DNA from: Flavobacteriales bacterium
GTDB taxonomy: Bacteria > Bacteroidota > Bacteroidia > Flavobacteriales_F > PHOS-HE28
DNA: 64,000 bases
Direction of reading: 5' to 3'
NCBI GenBank assembly: GCA_016716605.1
Contig: JADJWA010000001.1
Location: forward strand, 2,711,001 to 2,775,000
The notes under the pieces were generated by a model, which searched no databases, was not told the DNA's origin, and saw nothing but the letters and a program-made list of their open reading frames with translations. This document shows, piece by piece, positions 8,086 to 17,151 of the stretch. Numbering within the stretch: the stretch's first letter is position 1; every line of letters starts with the position of its first letter. The position numbers and the translations under genes are program-made.

Positions 8086-10443
8086 ATGCATTCCGCCAGC
8101 CTTCGTGCAGCATTCGTCATGATGCTCATTGCCCTTGCCGGCCATCTCATGGCGCAGGTGCAGACCCAATCCGTGCGCGGCACCATCGTCGATGCCGACA
8201 CCCGCCAGCCCTTGATCGGCGCCACCGTGATCCTGATCGGCAGCGACCCGCTGATCGGCGCCACCACCGACCTCGATGGCCGCTTCATGCTTGAGAAGGT
8301 CCCCGCAGGGCGCATCGCCCTTCAGGTGCGCATGCTCGGCTACGAGGAGCAGACACTCGCCAACCTCTTGGTGAACTCAGCCAAGGAACTGGTGCTCGAT
8401 GTGCGCCTGCAGGAGTCGCTCGTGAAGCTTGAGGAGGTGGAGGTCAGTGGGAAGAAGGGCCACGGCGAAGTGCGCAACGACATGGCCGTGATGAGCGCGC
8501 GCAAGATCAGCGTGGAAGAGACCTCGCGCATCGCCGGAGGCATCAACGATCCTGCGCGCATGGTCACCGTTTTCCCCGGCGTATCGGGCGACCCCACGGG
8601 CAACAACACCATCATCGTGCGCGGCAACTCGCCCAAGGGCGTGCTCTGGCGCCTCGAAGGCATGGAGATCCCCAACCCCAACCACTTCGCCGACGATGGC
8701 ACCACGGGCGGCCCCATCAACGTGCTCAACAGCGATGTGGTGGACAACAGCGATTTCTACACCGGCGCTTTCGCAGCCGAGTACGGCAACGTCACCAGCG
8801 CGGTCTTCGACATGAAGTTGCGCGACGGCAATGACCGCAAGCGGGAGTACACATTGAAGGCCGGCGTGCTCGGCACCGACCTCACCGCCGAAGGACCGGT
8901 TCCCGGTGTGCAGGGCGGCAGTTATCTGGCGAACTACCGTTACAGCACGCTATCGCTGCTCGATCAAGCCGGCATCGTCGATTACCAGGGTGTCCCGAAG
9001 TACACCGATGCCGCCTTCAAGCTCAAGCTCCCCACGGCCAAGGCCGGCACCTTCTCGCTCTTCGGCATCGGGGGGCGCAGCAGCATCGACCAGAAGGAGG
9101 AGAGCGAATTGGGCGATACGCTCTTCGCAACGGCCCAGTATGGGTCGCGCATGGGCGTCGCCGGCATCACGCATACGCTGCTGCTGGGAAGCAACAACTT
9201 CCTGTACACCACCGCCAGCCTCAGCGGCAACGGCAGCGGCGTGGACTACTTCGAATCGCCAGCGCCCGGCGAATCGCCGCTGGTGATGCGGCATGAGACC
9301 GACTTCGCCCGGACGACCTTGCGCGCTTCGACCACGCTCAATACGCGCATCAATGCCAGCCACAAGCTGCGCACCGGGGTCATCTTCTCGCTCGACCGCT
9401 TCCGGATGTACGCCAATACCTTCGATCGCGCCGATAGCGTGATGAAAGTGAACCTGGACCAGCGGGGCGAGGCGACGACCGTGCAGGCCTTCACCAGCTG
9501 GAAGTGGCGCTGGAACGAGCAGTGGAGCCTCACCAGCGGAGTCCACTTCCTGCATTATGCGCTCAATGGAGCCAGCAGCGTGGAACCGCGCGCCGCGCTC
9601 CGTTACCAGCGCACGCCTGCCCGTGCCTTCACCTTTGGCGCAGGCCTGCACAGCAAGACAGAGAGCCTGATGAACCATCTGGTGCGCACCACTGATGCCG
9701 AAGGCCGCACCGTGCAGCGCAACCGGGGCCTGGGCCTCAGCCGCGCGGCGCATGTGGTGCTCGGCTATGAGCAGCTCATCACGGAGGATGTGCAGTTCAA
9801 AGCCGAAGCTTACCATCAGTACCTCTATAGCCAACCCGTGGAGGATGCGGCAGGCAGCGCGTTCTGGCTCGGCAATACGCAGGAGTGGTACACCGACAAG
9901 CCGTTGGTGAGCAAGGGCATCGGCTATAATGCGGGCGTGGAGATCAGCATCGAGAAGTTCTTCACGCGCGGCTGGCATGCCTTGGCCACGCTCTCGGTAT
10001 TCGAGTCGCGCTACCGCGCGGCTGATGGCACCTGGTACAACGCGCGCTTCGGCTTGGGCGCGGTGGCCAATGCGCTCGCAGGCAAGGAATGGAAGGTGGG
10101 CAAGGCCGATAAGGATAAGGTGCTCACCACCGGAGCACGCTACAGCGTGCAGGGTGGGCAATGGCAAACACCGCTTGATGCTGAAGCGAGCATCGCCGCT
10201 GGCTATGAGTTGGAGAGCACGGCGCTCATGAGCTTCAAGGGCGATCCCATCCACAAGCTCGATCTGGTGCTGGCATACCGCGTGGGCCGCGCCAAGGTGA
10301 GCCACGAGTTCAAGGCCGATGTGCAGAACGTGCTCAACGCGCAGACCGTGGTGTACTCCTACTACAACAGCAGCATCAAGCGGATTGAAGGCGCCTCGCA
10401 ATTGGCCATCCTGCCCGTGATGGGGTACACGCTGCGGTTCTGA
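8086..10443 (+). CDS. TonB-dependent receptor with carboxypeptidase-like regulatory domain
   Basis: 785 residues from ATG 8086; the frame is open further upstream, but that stretch holds the predicted promoter. Signal peptide at 1-23 (LIALAGHLMAQ). A carboxypeptidase-regulatory-like domain lies at ~27-110 (VRGTIVDADTRQPLIGATV, TTDLDGRFMLEKVPAG). A plug domain follows (DPTGNNTIIVRGNSPKG, GAFAAEYGNVTSAVFDM), then a beta-barrel ending in GYTLRF. It imports an unknown ligand across the outer membrane using TonB energy. There is no SusD-like partner and no STN domain of its own; STN is on the preceding protein. It is the last gene of the sigma/FecR locus and has its own copy of the presumed ECF promoter. 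Confidence 0.92.
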   Translation: MHSASLRAAFVMMLIALAGHLMAQVQTQSVRGTIVDADTRQPLIGATVILIGSDPLIGATTDLDGRFMLEKVPAGRIALQVRMLGYEEQTLANLLVNSAKELVLDVRLQESLVKLEEVEVSGKKGHGEVRNDMAVMSARKISVEETSRIAGGINDPARMVTVFPGVSGDPTGNNTIIVRGNSPKGVLWRLEGMEIPNPNHFADDGTTGGPINVLNSDVVDNSDFYTGAFAAEYGNVTSAVFDMKLRDGNDRKREYTLKAGVLGTDLTAEGPVPGVQGGSYLANYRYSTLSLLDQAGIVDYQGVPKYTDAAFKLKLPTAKAGTFSLFGIGGRSSIDQKEESELGDTLFATAQYGSRMGVAGITHTLLLGSNNFLYTTASLSGNGSGVDYFESPAPGESPLVMRHETDFARTTLRASTTLNTRINASHKLRTGVIFSLDRFRMYANTFDRADSVMKVNLDQRGEATTVQAFTSWKWRWNEQWSLTSGVHFLHYALNGASSVEPRAALRYQRTPARAFTFGAGLHSKTESLMNHLVRTTDAEGRTVQRNRGLGLSRAAHVVLGYEQLITEDVQFKAEAYHQYLYSQPVEDAAGSAFWLGNTQEWYTDKPLVSKGIGYNAGVEISIEKFFTRGWHALATLSVFESRYRAADGTWYNARFGLGAVANALAGKEWKVGKADKDKVLTTGARYSVQGGQWQTPLDAEASIAAGYELESTALMSFKGDPIHKLDLVLAYRVGRAKVSHEFKADVQNVLNAQTVVYSYYNSSIKRIEGASQLAILPVMGYTLRF

Positions 10444-10492
10444 GTCGGAGAGGCACAAGGGGCTGGGGCGGCGTGGCTGTTGCGGGCTCGAC

Positions 10493-10500
10493 TACCTTGC
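10493..10500 (+). promoter_or_regulatory. Predicted -7 element (TACCTTGC)
   Basis: TAnnTTG-type element 22 nt before the ATG at 10523. Confidence 0.4.
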
Positions 10501-10522
10501 CCCTCCGGTAACGGATCAAGCC

Positions 10523-10942
10523 ATGACCATCGAGCCCCAGGAGCATCACGCCAGCATCGCCACCTTGATCGTGGCCGCCCCCCAGTTGCTGGAGATCCAC
10601 TACCACGAAGGCATCGTCTTCGACCTGAAGAGTGTGGCGGAAGTGCAGATGCTGCGGCGCAAGGTCATGGGCACGCGCGCTTATGCGACCCTCACGGTCA
10701 TCCCGGAGGATGTCGATTACCGGATGGAGGCGATGCATGTGGATCAGGGCAAAGCGGACCGCACGGAGAGCCAGGTCCTGGCCAGCGCCGTGGTCGCGAA
10801 GGCCAGCATGATCGAGATGATGACGAAGCTCTATTTCTCCTACTTCCCGCAATTGCAGCGGATACTCGTGACCGATGATGAGGCCGAGGCGCGCACCTGG
10901 CTCGCAGCGCAATTGAAGGAGATCGCGCTCACGGGGAGCTGA
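10523..10942 (+). CDS. Hypothetical STAS/SpoIIAA-like protein
   Basis: 139 residues, no signal peptide or membrane segment. The fold pattern (a short strand, a helix around VAEVQMLRRKVMG, then alternating strands and helices ending VTDDEAEARTWLAAQL) resembles the STAS-like DUF7793 group in Bacteroidota, whose members also end in an 'eAxxWL' helix. I cannot assign a function. It follows the TonB receptor with a 79-nt gap and its own promoter-like element, and converges on the metallohydrolase gene, so it is probably monocistronic. Confidence 0.7.
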   Translation: MTIEPQEHHASIATLIVAAPQLLEIHYHEGIVFDLKSVAEVQMLRRKVMGTRAYATLTVIPEDVDYRMEAMHVDQGKADRTESQVLASAVVAKASMIEMMTKLYFSYFPQLQRILVTDDEAEARTWLAAQLKEIALTGS

Positions 10943-10996
10943 TCGCGCTGACCGCTGCGCTGATCGGGCCAGCATGCGGGTTGCACCAAGGGGCGC

Positions 10997-12430
10997 TCAC
11001 AGCTCGAACCGCTCGCGAAGCTTCGGCAGCTTCACGTCAGCGAAGCCGCGTTGCCTGAATTCCCCGGCCAAGGCCGTGCGCGGCCCTTCCTCGCCATGCA
11101 CCAGGAAGAGGGTGCGCACGCGAGCGGGGTCCTGGCATTCGAGATAATGGAGCAATTCCTTGCGGTCGCCGTGCGCGCTGTAGAATTCCATGCGCAGCAC
11201 CTCGGCATTCACCGGCACATGCTCACCGAAGATCCGCACCTCGCGCGCGCCATTGAGCAGTTCGTGACCGAGTGTTCCCGGTGCGCAGAAGCCCACCGCC
11301 AGCACGGCGTTGTCCGCATTCGGCAGGGCATGGAGCAAGTGGTGGCGCACGCGGCCGGCCTCCATCATGCCGCTGGCGCTGATGATGATGCAGGGCTCCT
11401 TCGATCCGTTCAGGCGCTTGCTCTGCTCCGATTCCCTTACGAACGATACTCCGGGAAAGGAGAAGAGGTCGGGGTCGCGATGCAATTCCTCGCGCACTTC
11501 GGGCCGGAAGAGCGCAGCATGCCGGCGGACGATATCAGTGGCGCTGATGGCCAAGGGGCTGTCCACGAAGACCGGGACGCGCGGCAAGCGGCCGGCGTTG
11601 CTGAGCGCGTTCAGGGTGTACAGGATCTCCTGGGTCTTGCCGATGCTGAACGCCGGGATGATCAATCGCCCGCGACGCTTCACGCAGACCTCAGTGACGT
11701 GCCGCAGCAGTTCATCCTCGGCTTCGGCGATGTCGGCATGGTCGCGGTCGCCGTAGGTGCTCTCGCAGATGATCGCATCGGCCTGCGGGAAAGGTGCAGG
11801 CGCAGGCAGTAAGCGGTCCACGTATCGGCCCACATCGCCGGTGAAGGAGAGGCGCAGGCTGCGCTCGCCATCGTCGATGGATAGGTGCACGGCCGCGCTT
11901 CCCAGGATATGCCCGGCATCGGAATAGGTGAGCTCGATGCCGGGCAAGACCTCGATGCGCTCCTGATAGGCCGCCGTTTGGAAGAGCGCCATGGCGGGCT
12001 GCACATCGTCCACGGTGTACAGCGGTCCTTCGGTGGGAGCGGCCTTGCCGCGCTTCTCCGCGCGTCGCACCGCATCCGTGAAGTCGTATTCCTGGATCCG
12101 CGCGCTGTCCTCGAGCATGATGGCGCAGAGGTCGCGGGTGGCCGGCGTGCTCCAGATGGTGCCTTTGAAGCCCTCGGCCACCAATCGGGGCAGCAGGCCG
12201 CTGTGATCGATGTGCGCATGGCTCAGCACCACGGCATCAATCGATTCTGGATCGAAGCCGAAGCGCCGGTTGCGGTCCTTCCCATTGCTGTTCGCGAGGG
12301 CCTCGCCCTGGAACATGCCGCAATCGAGCAGCACGCGGGCGGTGCTGCCATCGGTGCGTGTGAGTTCAAGCAGGTGCTTGCTTCCGGTAACGGTTCCGGC
12401 GGCGCCGTGAAAGGTGATTGCGATGGGCAT
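10997..12430 (-). CDS. MBL-fold beta-CASP metallohydrolase (RNA-processing exonuclease-like)
   Basis: 477 residues from ATG 12430; a TTG three codons upstream is also in frame. The metallo-beta-lactamase motif HAHIDHSG is at residues ~71-78, with further metal ligands in DAGHILGSA and FTGDVG. The beta-CASP half follows (IICESTYGDRDH, IIPAFSIGKTQEILYTL, PCIIISASGMMEAGR, FYSAHGDR). The family is related to CPSF73/RNase J and cleaves or trims RNA in the cytoplasm with two metals. A CCTTTGC element sits a few nt before the ATG. The substrate is not evident. It converges with the STAS-like gene. Confidence 0.9.
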   Translation of the reverse strand: MPIAITFHGAAGTVTGSKHLLELTRTDGSTARVLLDCGMFQGEALANSNGKDRNRRFGFDPESIDAVVLSHAHIDHSGLLPRLVAEGFKGTIWSTPATRDLCAIMLEDSARIQEYDFTDAVRRAEKRGKAAPTEGPLYTVDDVQPAMALFQTAAYQERIEVLPGIELTYSDAGHILGSAAVHLSIDDGERSLRLSFTGDVGRYVDRLLPAPAPFPQADAIICESTYGDRDHADIAEAEDELLRHVTEVCVKRRGRLIIPAFSIGKTQEILYTLNALSNAGRLPRVPVFVDSPLAISATDIVRRHAALFRPEVREELHRDPDLFSFPGVSFVRESEQSKRLNGSKEPCIIISASGMMEAGRVRHHLLHALPNADNAVLAVGFCAPGTLGHELLNGAREVRIFGEHVPVNAEVLRMEFYSAHGDRKELLHYLECQDPARVRTLFLVHGEEGPRTALAGEFRQRGFADVKLPKLRERFEL

Positions 12431-12475
12431 GCGCCGCAAAGGTCGGGCGGGGCGCTCGAGATCGGTTCGTCGTTC

Positions 12476-13249
12476 TCAGAGCACCCGTCGCATCAGCCGC
12501 AGCTTGTGCGTGTAGCGCGCCTCCTCGGCGTTGTAGATGCCCTGTTGATCGAGCTTATCGATGCGCACCCGACCGCTGCTGTGGATGATGCGAAGGTCGT
12601 CGTCCTCATTGCGGGTGAGGACGATCCCCACGTGCGTGATGCGTCCCTCAGCGTTGTCGAAGAAAGCCAGGTCGCCGGGCTCGCACAGGTCAAGCAGCTC
12701 CACCATGTCGCCCTCCTCGGCCTGCTGGCCCGCATCGCGCGGCAGGTAGATCCCCATGAGGATGAAGATCATCTGGACGAGCCCGCTGCAATCGACGCCC
12801 CATGGCGTGCGGCCGCCCCAGAGGTAGGGCGCCCCGAGGAAGGGATGCATGTAGAGCTCGAGCAGCTCGGCGCGCTCCAGATCGGGCTTGTGGTTGGTGA
12901 CGGCCTGAACCGGCACGCGATGCTTGCCCCAGAGGATCGTGCCCTCCTCGTAGAACGGCAGCACGGCGCCATAGGTGAGGGGCACTTGCCGCTCGCCGAG
13001 ATCAACGATGGTGCTCTGATCGATCACGCGCAGGTCGGGATCGAAGTTGGGCGTGGGGCAGGGGGCGAGCTGCTTCTGGTCCACCCAGCCTTCATACCCG
13101 TCGTGGTCGAATCGCAAACGGCTCCAGTTGCCTTCGGTGTCCACCACTTGCGCGGTCTCGCCGAAGAGCCATTGGGTGACCATCTCGGCGCGATCGCTCG
13201 GCTCGGCGCGCACGGGGACGATGGAGAGGGGGCAGATGACGGCGTTCAC
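12476..13249 (-). CDS. C40 (NlpC/P60) peptidase with N-terminal SH3-like domain
   Basis: 257 residues from a GTG at 13249. An SH3b-like region occupies ~1-130 (VPVRAEPSDRAEMVTQWLFGE, WSRLRFDHDGYEGWV). The NlpC/P60 domain covers ~135-250 with the catalytic Cys in WGVDCSGLVQM and the His in ITHVGIVL. Such enzymes cut D-Glu-to-diamino-acid bonds in peptidoglycan peptides, either during cell-wall turnover or for cytosolic murein-peptide recycling (YkfC-like). No signal peptide is seen, which favours the recycling role. A TACCTTCG element lies ~73 nt upstream. Confidence 0.88.
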   Translation of the reverse strand: MNAVICPLSIVPVRAEPSDRAEMVTQWLFGETAQVVDTEGNWSRLRFDHDGYEGWVDQKQLAPCPTPNFDPDLRVIDQSTIVDLGERQVPLTYGAVLPFYEEGTILWGKHRVPVQAVTNHKPDLERAELLELYMHPFLGAPYLWGGRTPWGVDCSGLVQMIFILMGIYLPRDAGQQAEEGDMVELLDLCEPGDLAFFDNAEGRITHVGIVLTRNEDDDLRIIHSSGRVRIDKLDQQGIYNAEEARYTHKLRLMRRVL

Positions 13250-13322
13250 GATGGGTCGGAAGGTTGAAGGTTGAGTGCCTTCGCGGAGGCGCTGGGTTAG
13301 GGAGTCGCAGGGTTCTCGTGGC

Positions 13323-13330
13323 CGAAGGTA
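13323..13330 (-). promoter_or_regulatory. Predicted -7 element (TACCTTCG on - strand) for the NlpC/P60 gene
   Basis: CGAAGGTA on the + strand. It gives a ~70-nt leader that contains AACCTTCAACCTTC, a CAAC-rich leader like those at 29644, 55084 and 56385. Confidence 0.45.
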
Positions 13331-13339
13331 GGCTCCGAT

Positions 13340-13933
13340 TCAACTGCGCGTTCTCTTCCACGTGCTGTATGCCGCAGTGATGGGCGGCCTGCTGCGATCC
13401 ACTTCGCGCAGCGGCTCGCAGGGCTTGAGCGTCGCGTGCAATTGCGCAGGAAGTGATTGGTAAAGACGCGTGCCTTCGGACTTCCAAGCAAGCATTTCAT
13501 CGCTTACCGCTTTCACCGCCTTGGCCGGATTGCCCACGATCACCTGCCGGGCCTCCCAGATGCTCCCTTCGGGCAGGAAGGCCAGAGCGCCTACGATGCA
13601 GCCCTCGCCGAGCTGCACATCGTCCATGATCACCGCATTCATGCCCACCAGGCAGTTGGGTCCGATGGTGGCGCCGTGGATGATGGCGCCGTGCCCGATG
13701 TGCGCGCCGGGGTGCAGCACCACCTTCACCCCGGGGAACATATGGATGGTGCAATTCTCCTGCACGTTGCAGCCGTCCTTCACCACGATCTCGCCCCAAT
13801 CTCCGCGAAGCGCCGCGCCGGGACCGATGTACACGTCCGCCCCGATGACCACGTTGCCCGTAACCGCTGCTTGCGGATGCACGAAGGCCGTGGGGTGCAC
13901 AACCGGCCGATAACCATTGAATTCGTAAAGCAT
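13340..13933 (-). CDS. Gamma-carbonic-anhydrase / PaaY-like hexapeptide-repeat protein
   Basis: 197 residues from ATG 13933; a TTG 6 codons upstream is less likely. The left-handed beta-helix is visible as hexapeptide repeats (VHPQAAVTGNVVIGADVYIGPG, HIGHGAIIHGATIGPN, VGMNAVIMDD). The metal-ligand histidines of gamma-carbonic-anhydrase relatives are seen in HPGAHIGHGAIIHGA, and IVGNPAKAVKAVSDE closes the fold. Family members are trimeric and act as carbonic anhydrases or as acyl-CoA thioesterases (PaaY); which applies cannot be told here. A CACCTTTGC element precedes the start by 14 nt. It is transcribed divergently from the phosphate porin. Confidence 0.87.
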   Translation of the reverse strand: MLYEFNGYRPVVHPTAFVHPQAAVTGNVVIGADVYIGPGAALRGDWGEIVVKDGCNVQENCTIHMFPGVKVVLHPGAHIGHGAIIHGATIGPNCLVGMNAVIMDDVQLGEGCIVGALAFLPEGSIWEARQVIVGNPAKAVKAVSDEMLAWKSEGTRLYQSLPAQLHATLKPCEPLREVDRSRPPITAAYSTWKRTRS

Positions 13934-13999
13934 GTTCCCGTTTCGCCGCAAAGGTGCATTCCTGATTCTTCATAACGTTCAAGGTCAGTTTCCGGCATG

Positions 14000-14018
14000 G
14001 TAACATTCAATTAACAGG
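14000..14018 (+). promoter_or_regulatory. Putative PHO box upstream of the phosphate porin
   Basis: Two TAACA units at 14001-14005 and 14012-14016, exactly 11 bp apart (GTAACATT CAA TTAACAGG). The 11-bp-spaced TTAAC repeat is the form of the PhoB-type box known in cyanobacteria, and a second copy precedes the DUF47-pit operon. Confidence 0.5.
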
Positions 14019-14040
14019 TCGAACGCTGCTTCGCGCCGCG

Positions 14041-15240
14041 ATGTACCGGAGACTACCACGATGCTTGGCGGCAGCCATGCTGCTCGCTGTGCCTGCCTTG
14101 CTGTTCGCTCAGAACGAGCGAGACGAGGCTCCTTTGATCGATGTGCGCAATGGCCTTTCATTCTCCAAGGATTCGGTATTCGCCCTGAACTTGCGCTTCC
14201 GCATGCAGAGCCGTGCGGGAATCACTACCGCAGGCGGTGACGACTTGAGCGTGGATGCCGTGGATCTGCGCATCCGCAGGCTCCGGCTCCGGCTCGACGG
14301 CCACGTGCTCGCGCGTAAGCTCCGGTACTATGTGCAACTCAATTTCAGCCGCGCGGACTTGGACCTGGAGGGGGATGTGATCGCTCAGCCCCTGCGCGAC
14401 GCCTTGGTTTACTACTACTTCAACCCGAACTTGTATGTGGGCTTCGGGCAGGGCAAGCTGCCTGGCAATCGCCAACGGGTGATCAGCTCCGGCAATCAGC
14501 AGTTCCCCGACCGTTCCATCGCCAATGCAGCTTTCACCTTGGACCGTGATGTGGGCATGTTCGCATACTGGACCATCCCCCTCGGTGAGCAGCTCGTTCA
14601 ACTGAAAGGCGCGCTGACCAGCGGCGAGGGAAGGGGCGCGCTGGTGGGCAACAATGGCATCTGCTACACCAGCCGTTTGGAGTGGTTGCCGTTCGGGGCA
14701 TTCGCGAACAGCGGCGACTTCAGCGAGGGCGATCTGGAGATGGAATCGCGCCCGAGGCTCTCGGTGGCAGCGGGTTATTCGTACAACGATGGCGCTATGC
14801 GAACGGGCGGCCAATTGGGGACGGAGCTCTTCGCGCCAACGGATATAGGCACCTTCATCGCCGATGCGGTCCTCAAGTATCAAGGTTGGGCGCTGTCTGC
14901 CGAAGCTTTCCAGCGCGACAGCGACAGGCCAATAACCACCAGTGAAGCGGGCGCGGTGCGCTTCGTGACCGCTGGACAAGGGCTGAATGTGCAATTGAGC
15001 AAGCATTTCCGCAGCCACTGGGAAATCGCATCGCGCTACACCATTGTCCGGCCTACCGGCGAAGTGACCTTACTGCGCGCTCGCACCGAGGAGTCCCTGC
15101 TCGGGATCAATCGCTACCTCAACGGCCATCGTATCAAGCTGCAGTGGTACGCAGGCTACCGCTGGATTGATGGCATGGCCGCCTTCGATCACAATGGGAA
15201 CAGTTGGACCACCTTGTTCCAAGTTGAGTTCGGGATCTGA
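14041..15240 (+). CDS. Phosphate-selective porin O/P family protein
   Basis: 399 residues with a signal peptide at 1-23 (AAAMLLAVPALLFAQ). Beta-barrel features run throughout: alternating strands, FGQGKLPGNRQRVISSGNQQF typical of the OprO/OprP family, and a C-terminal strand LFQVEFGI. It should form an outer-membrane anion or phosphate channel. It lies directly upstream of DUF47 and Pit genes, giving a complete outer-to-inner-membrane phosphate route, and both transcription units carry PHO-box-like repeats. Phosphate specificity is inferred from family and context. Confidence 0.87.
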   Translation: MYRRLPRCLAAAMLLAVPALLFAQNERDEAPLIDVRNGLSFSKDSVFALNLRFRMQSRAGITTAGGDDLSVDAVDLRIRRLRLRLDGHVLARKLRYYVQLNFSRADLDLEGDVIAQPLRDALVYYYFNPNLYVGFGQGKLPGNRQRVISSGNQQFPDRSIANAAFTLDRDVGMFAYWTIPLGEQLVQLKGALTSGEGRGALVGNNGICYTSRLEWLPFGAFANSGDFSEGDLEMESRPRLSVAAGYSYNDGAMRTGGQLGTELFAPTDIGTFIADAVLKYQGWALSAEAFQRDSDRPITTSEAGAVRFVTAGQGLNVQLSKHFRSHWEIASRYTIVRPTGEVTLLRARTEESLLGINRYLNGHRIKLQWYAGYRWIDGMAAFDHNGNSWTTLFQVEFGI

Positions 15241-15254
15241 CGATCCATGATCAT

Positions 15255-15273
15255 GTTAACCTAGGGTTACCAA
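15255..15273 (+). promoter_or_regulatory. Putative PHO box upstream of the DUF47-pit operon
   Basis: GTTAACCT (15255-15262) and GTTACCAA (15266-15273) are 11 bp apart, close to the cyanobacterial PHO-box unit CTTAACCT. They lie ~35 nt upstream of a consensus -7 element at 15308. Confidence 0.5.
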
Positions 15274-15307
15274 TCCGCAAGAGCAGCTTCGCGCTAAGCT
15301 CCCCGGA

Positions 15308-15315
15308 TACATTTG
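15308..15315 (+). promoter_or_regulatory. Predicted -7 element (TACATTTG) of the DUF47-pit operon
   Basis: Exact match to TAnnTTTG, 20 nt before the ATG at 15336. Confidence 0.6.
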
Positions 15316-15335
15316 CCCACCCCAATCAAAGCCCC

Positions 15336-15983
15336 ATGGCGCTCGACCAACTCCTGAGCATCTTCAAGCCACGAGACCGCGTGTTCTTCTACCATTTCGA
15401 GGCCAGTGCCGCGAACGTGCTCAAGATGAGCGAGGACCTGATGGCCATCATGCAAACCGAGCCGGGCTCACAGCGCACCGCCTTGCTGGAGCGGCTCGAG
15501 ATCGCCGAGCGCGCCAACGACGACCTCACGCACACCATCTTCACCGACCTGGCGCGCAACTTCATCACGCCGATCGACCGGGAAGACATCCACAGCCTGG
15601 CCACCAGCCTCGACGACGTGGCCGACTTCATCCTGGCCAGCGCCAAGAACCTCGAGCTCTTCGGCATCGGCAAGCCCGACCAGACCTGTTCCGAGCTGGC
15701 CCGACTGGTGAACGAGGGTGCTCACATCGTGCAGCTGGCCGTGCAGAACCTCCGGCGCATGCATAAGAGCAATGCCCACATGGAATTCGTGGTGCAGATC
15801 AACAGCATGGAGAATCAGGCCGATGAGGTCTATGACCGGGCCATCCAGAAGCTCTTCGCCAATGAGAAGGATCCCATCGCGCTGATCAAGCTGCGCGACC
15901 TGTACAGCACCTTGGAATTGGCCACGGACAAGTGCGAGGACGTGGGCAATGTGCTCGAGTCCATCATGCTCAAGTACGCCTGA
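15336..15983 (+). CDS. DUF47 family PhoU-like protein (Pit accessory regulator)
   Basis: 215 residues, all-helical and cytosolic. PhoU/DUF47 (TIGR00153) features include the N-terminal FKPRDRVFFYHFE, the acidic ITPIDREDIHSLATSLDDVADF, which resembles the ExxxD metal-binding helices of PhoU, and a second half ENQADEVYDRAIQKLF. Proteins of this family are encoded with Pit transporters and modulate low-affinity phosphate uptake. It ends 4 nt before the pit ATG, so the two are co-translated. The PHO-box-like site upstream suggests phosphate control. Confidence 0.92.
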   Translation: MALDQLLSIFKPRDRVFFYHFEASAANVLKMSEDLMAIMQTEPGSQRTALLERLEIAERANDDLTHTIFTDLARNFITPIDREDIHSLATSLDDVADFILASAKNLELFGIGKPDQTCSELARLVNEGAHIVQLAVQNLRRMHKSNAHMEFVVQINSMENQADEVYDRAIQKLFANEKDPIALIKLRDLYSTLELATDKCEDVGNVLESIMLKYA

Positions 15984-15987
15984 GCCC

Positions 15988-17121
15988 ATGACGCTGCTCA
16001 TCGTGATCATCGCGTTAGCGCTGATCTTCGACTACATCAACGGCTTCCACGACGCGGCGAACTCCATCGCCACGATCGTCAGCACCAAGGTGCTCACGCC
16101 CGTGCAGGCCGTGATCTGGGCCGCGGCCTTCAACTTCATCGCCTTCTTCATCTTCAGCGACCATCACGTCGCGAACACGGTGGCCAAGACGGTGCACGAG
16201 GAATTCATCACCCTGCGCGTGGTGCTCGCGGGCCTCATCGCCGCCATCGCCTGGAACCTGCTCACCTGGTGGTACGGCATCCCCAGCAGCAGTTCGCACA
16301 CCCTCATCGGCGGATTCGCAGGGGCCGCTTTGGCCGGCGCTGGCTTCGACCTGGGCAGCGTGAACCTCTCCAAGATCGGACTGGTGGCCGCGTTCATCCT
16401 CCTGGCCCCGGTGGTCGGTATGATCATCAGCATCTTCATCACGCTGGTCACCCTCGTGAGCAAGCTCTGGCTGCGCCTGCTCATCATCGCCCTGGCCACG
16501 GCCATCACCAGCATCTTCATCCTGAAGAACAATGATCTGCGCATCGGCCTGGCGCTGTTCTCGCTCGTGTTCATGCTCACCTATGCCGTTGACCTGAGCA
16601 AGGCACCCAGCGCGCTGCGCACGTCCAACCTCTACAAACGGCTGCAACTGCTGAGTTCCGCTGCGTTCAGCATCGGCCACGGCGGCAACGATGCGCAGAA
16701 GGTGATGGGCATCATCATGGTGGCCATGGTGGCCAGCGGACAGGCAGAGGGCCTCGATCACATGCCGGCCTGGATCCCGCTCGCCTGCTATTCCGCCATC
16801 GGCCTGGGCACGCTCAGCGGCGGCTGGAAGATCGTGAAGACCATGGGCACGCGCATCACCAAGGTGAGCCCGCTCGAAGGCGTGTGCGCCGAGAGCGCCG
16901 GTGCCATGACGCTCTACATGACCGAGCAGATGGGCATCCCCGTGAGCACCACGCACACCATCACCGGCAGCATCATCGGCGTGGGCACCACCAAGCGCGT
17001 GAGCGCCGTGCGCTGGGGCGTGACCGTGCGCCTGCTCTGGGCCTGGATCCTCACCATCCCGGTGAGCGCTGTGCTCGCGGCCCTGGCCTGGTGGGTGTGC
17101 GGCCTCTTCGGCATGGAGTAG
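15988..17121 (+). CDS. Inorganic phosphate transporter, Pit family
   Basis: 377 residues from ATG 15988. About 10 hydrophobic segments. The duplicated PiT signatures are both visible: GFHDAANSIAT (residues ~18-28) and GHGGNDAQKVMGI (~229-241), plus PVSTTHTITGSIIGVGTTKR near residue 320. It symports phosphate or metal-phosphate with protons across the inner membrane. It follows the DUF47 gene by 4 nt and is the end of that operon; the next gene has its own -7 element. Confidence 0.94.
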   Translation: MTLLIVIIALALIFDYINGFHDAANSIATIVSTKVLTPVQAVIWAAAFNFIAFFIFSDHHVANTVAKTVHEEFITLRVVLAGLIAAIAWNLLTWWYGIPSSSSHTLIGGFAGAALAGAGFDLGSVNLSKIGLVAAFILLAPVVGMIISIFITLVTLVSKLWLRLLIIALATAITSIFILKNNDLRIGLALFSLVFMLTYAVDLSKAPSALRTSNLYKRLQLLSSAAFSIGHGGNDAQKVMGIIMVAMVASGQAEGLDHMPAWIPLACYSAIGLGTLSGGWKIVKTMGTRITKVSPLEGVCAESAGAMTLYMTEQMGIPVSTTHTITGSIIGVGTTKRVSAVRWGVTVRLLWAWILTIPVSAVLAALAWWVCGLFGME

Positions 17122-17138
17122 CGCTGCCAGCGCTCTTC

Positions 17139-17146
17139 TACCTTCG
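17139..17146 (+). promoter_or_regulatory. Predicted -7 element (TACCTTCG) of the GlmU-like gene
   Basis: 5 nt before the ATG at 17152; predicted leaderless or near-leaderless transcript. Confidence 0.55.
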
Positions 17147-17151
17147 TCCGC

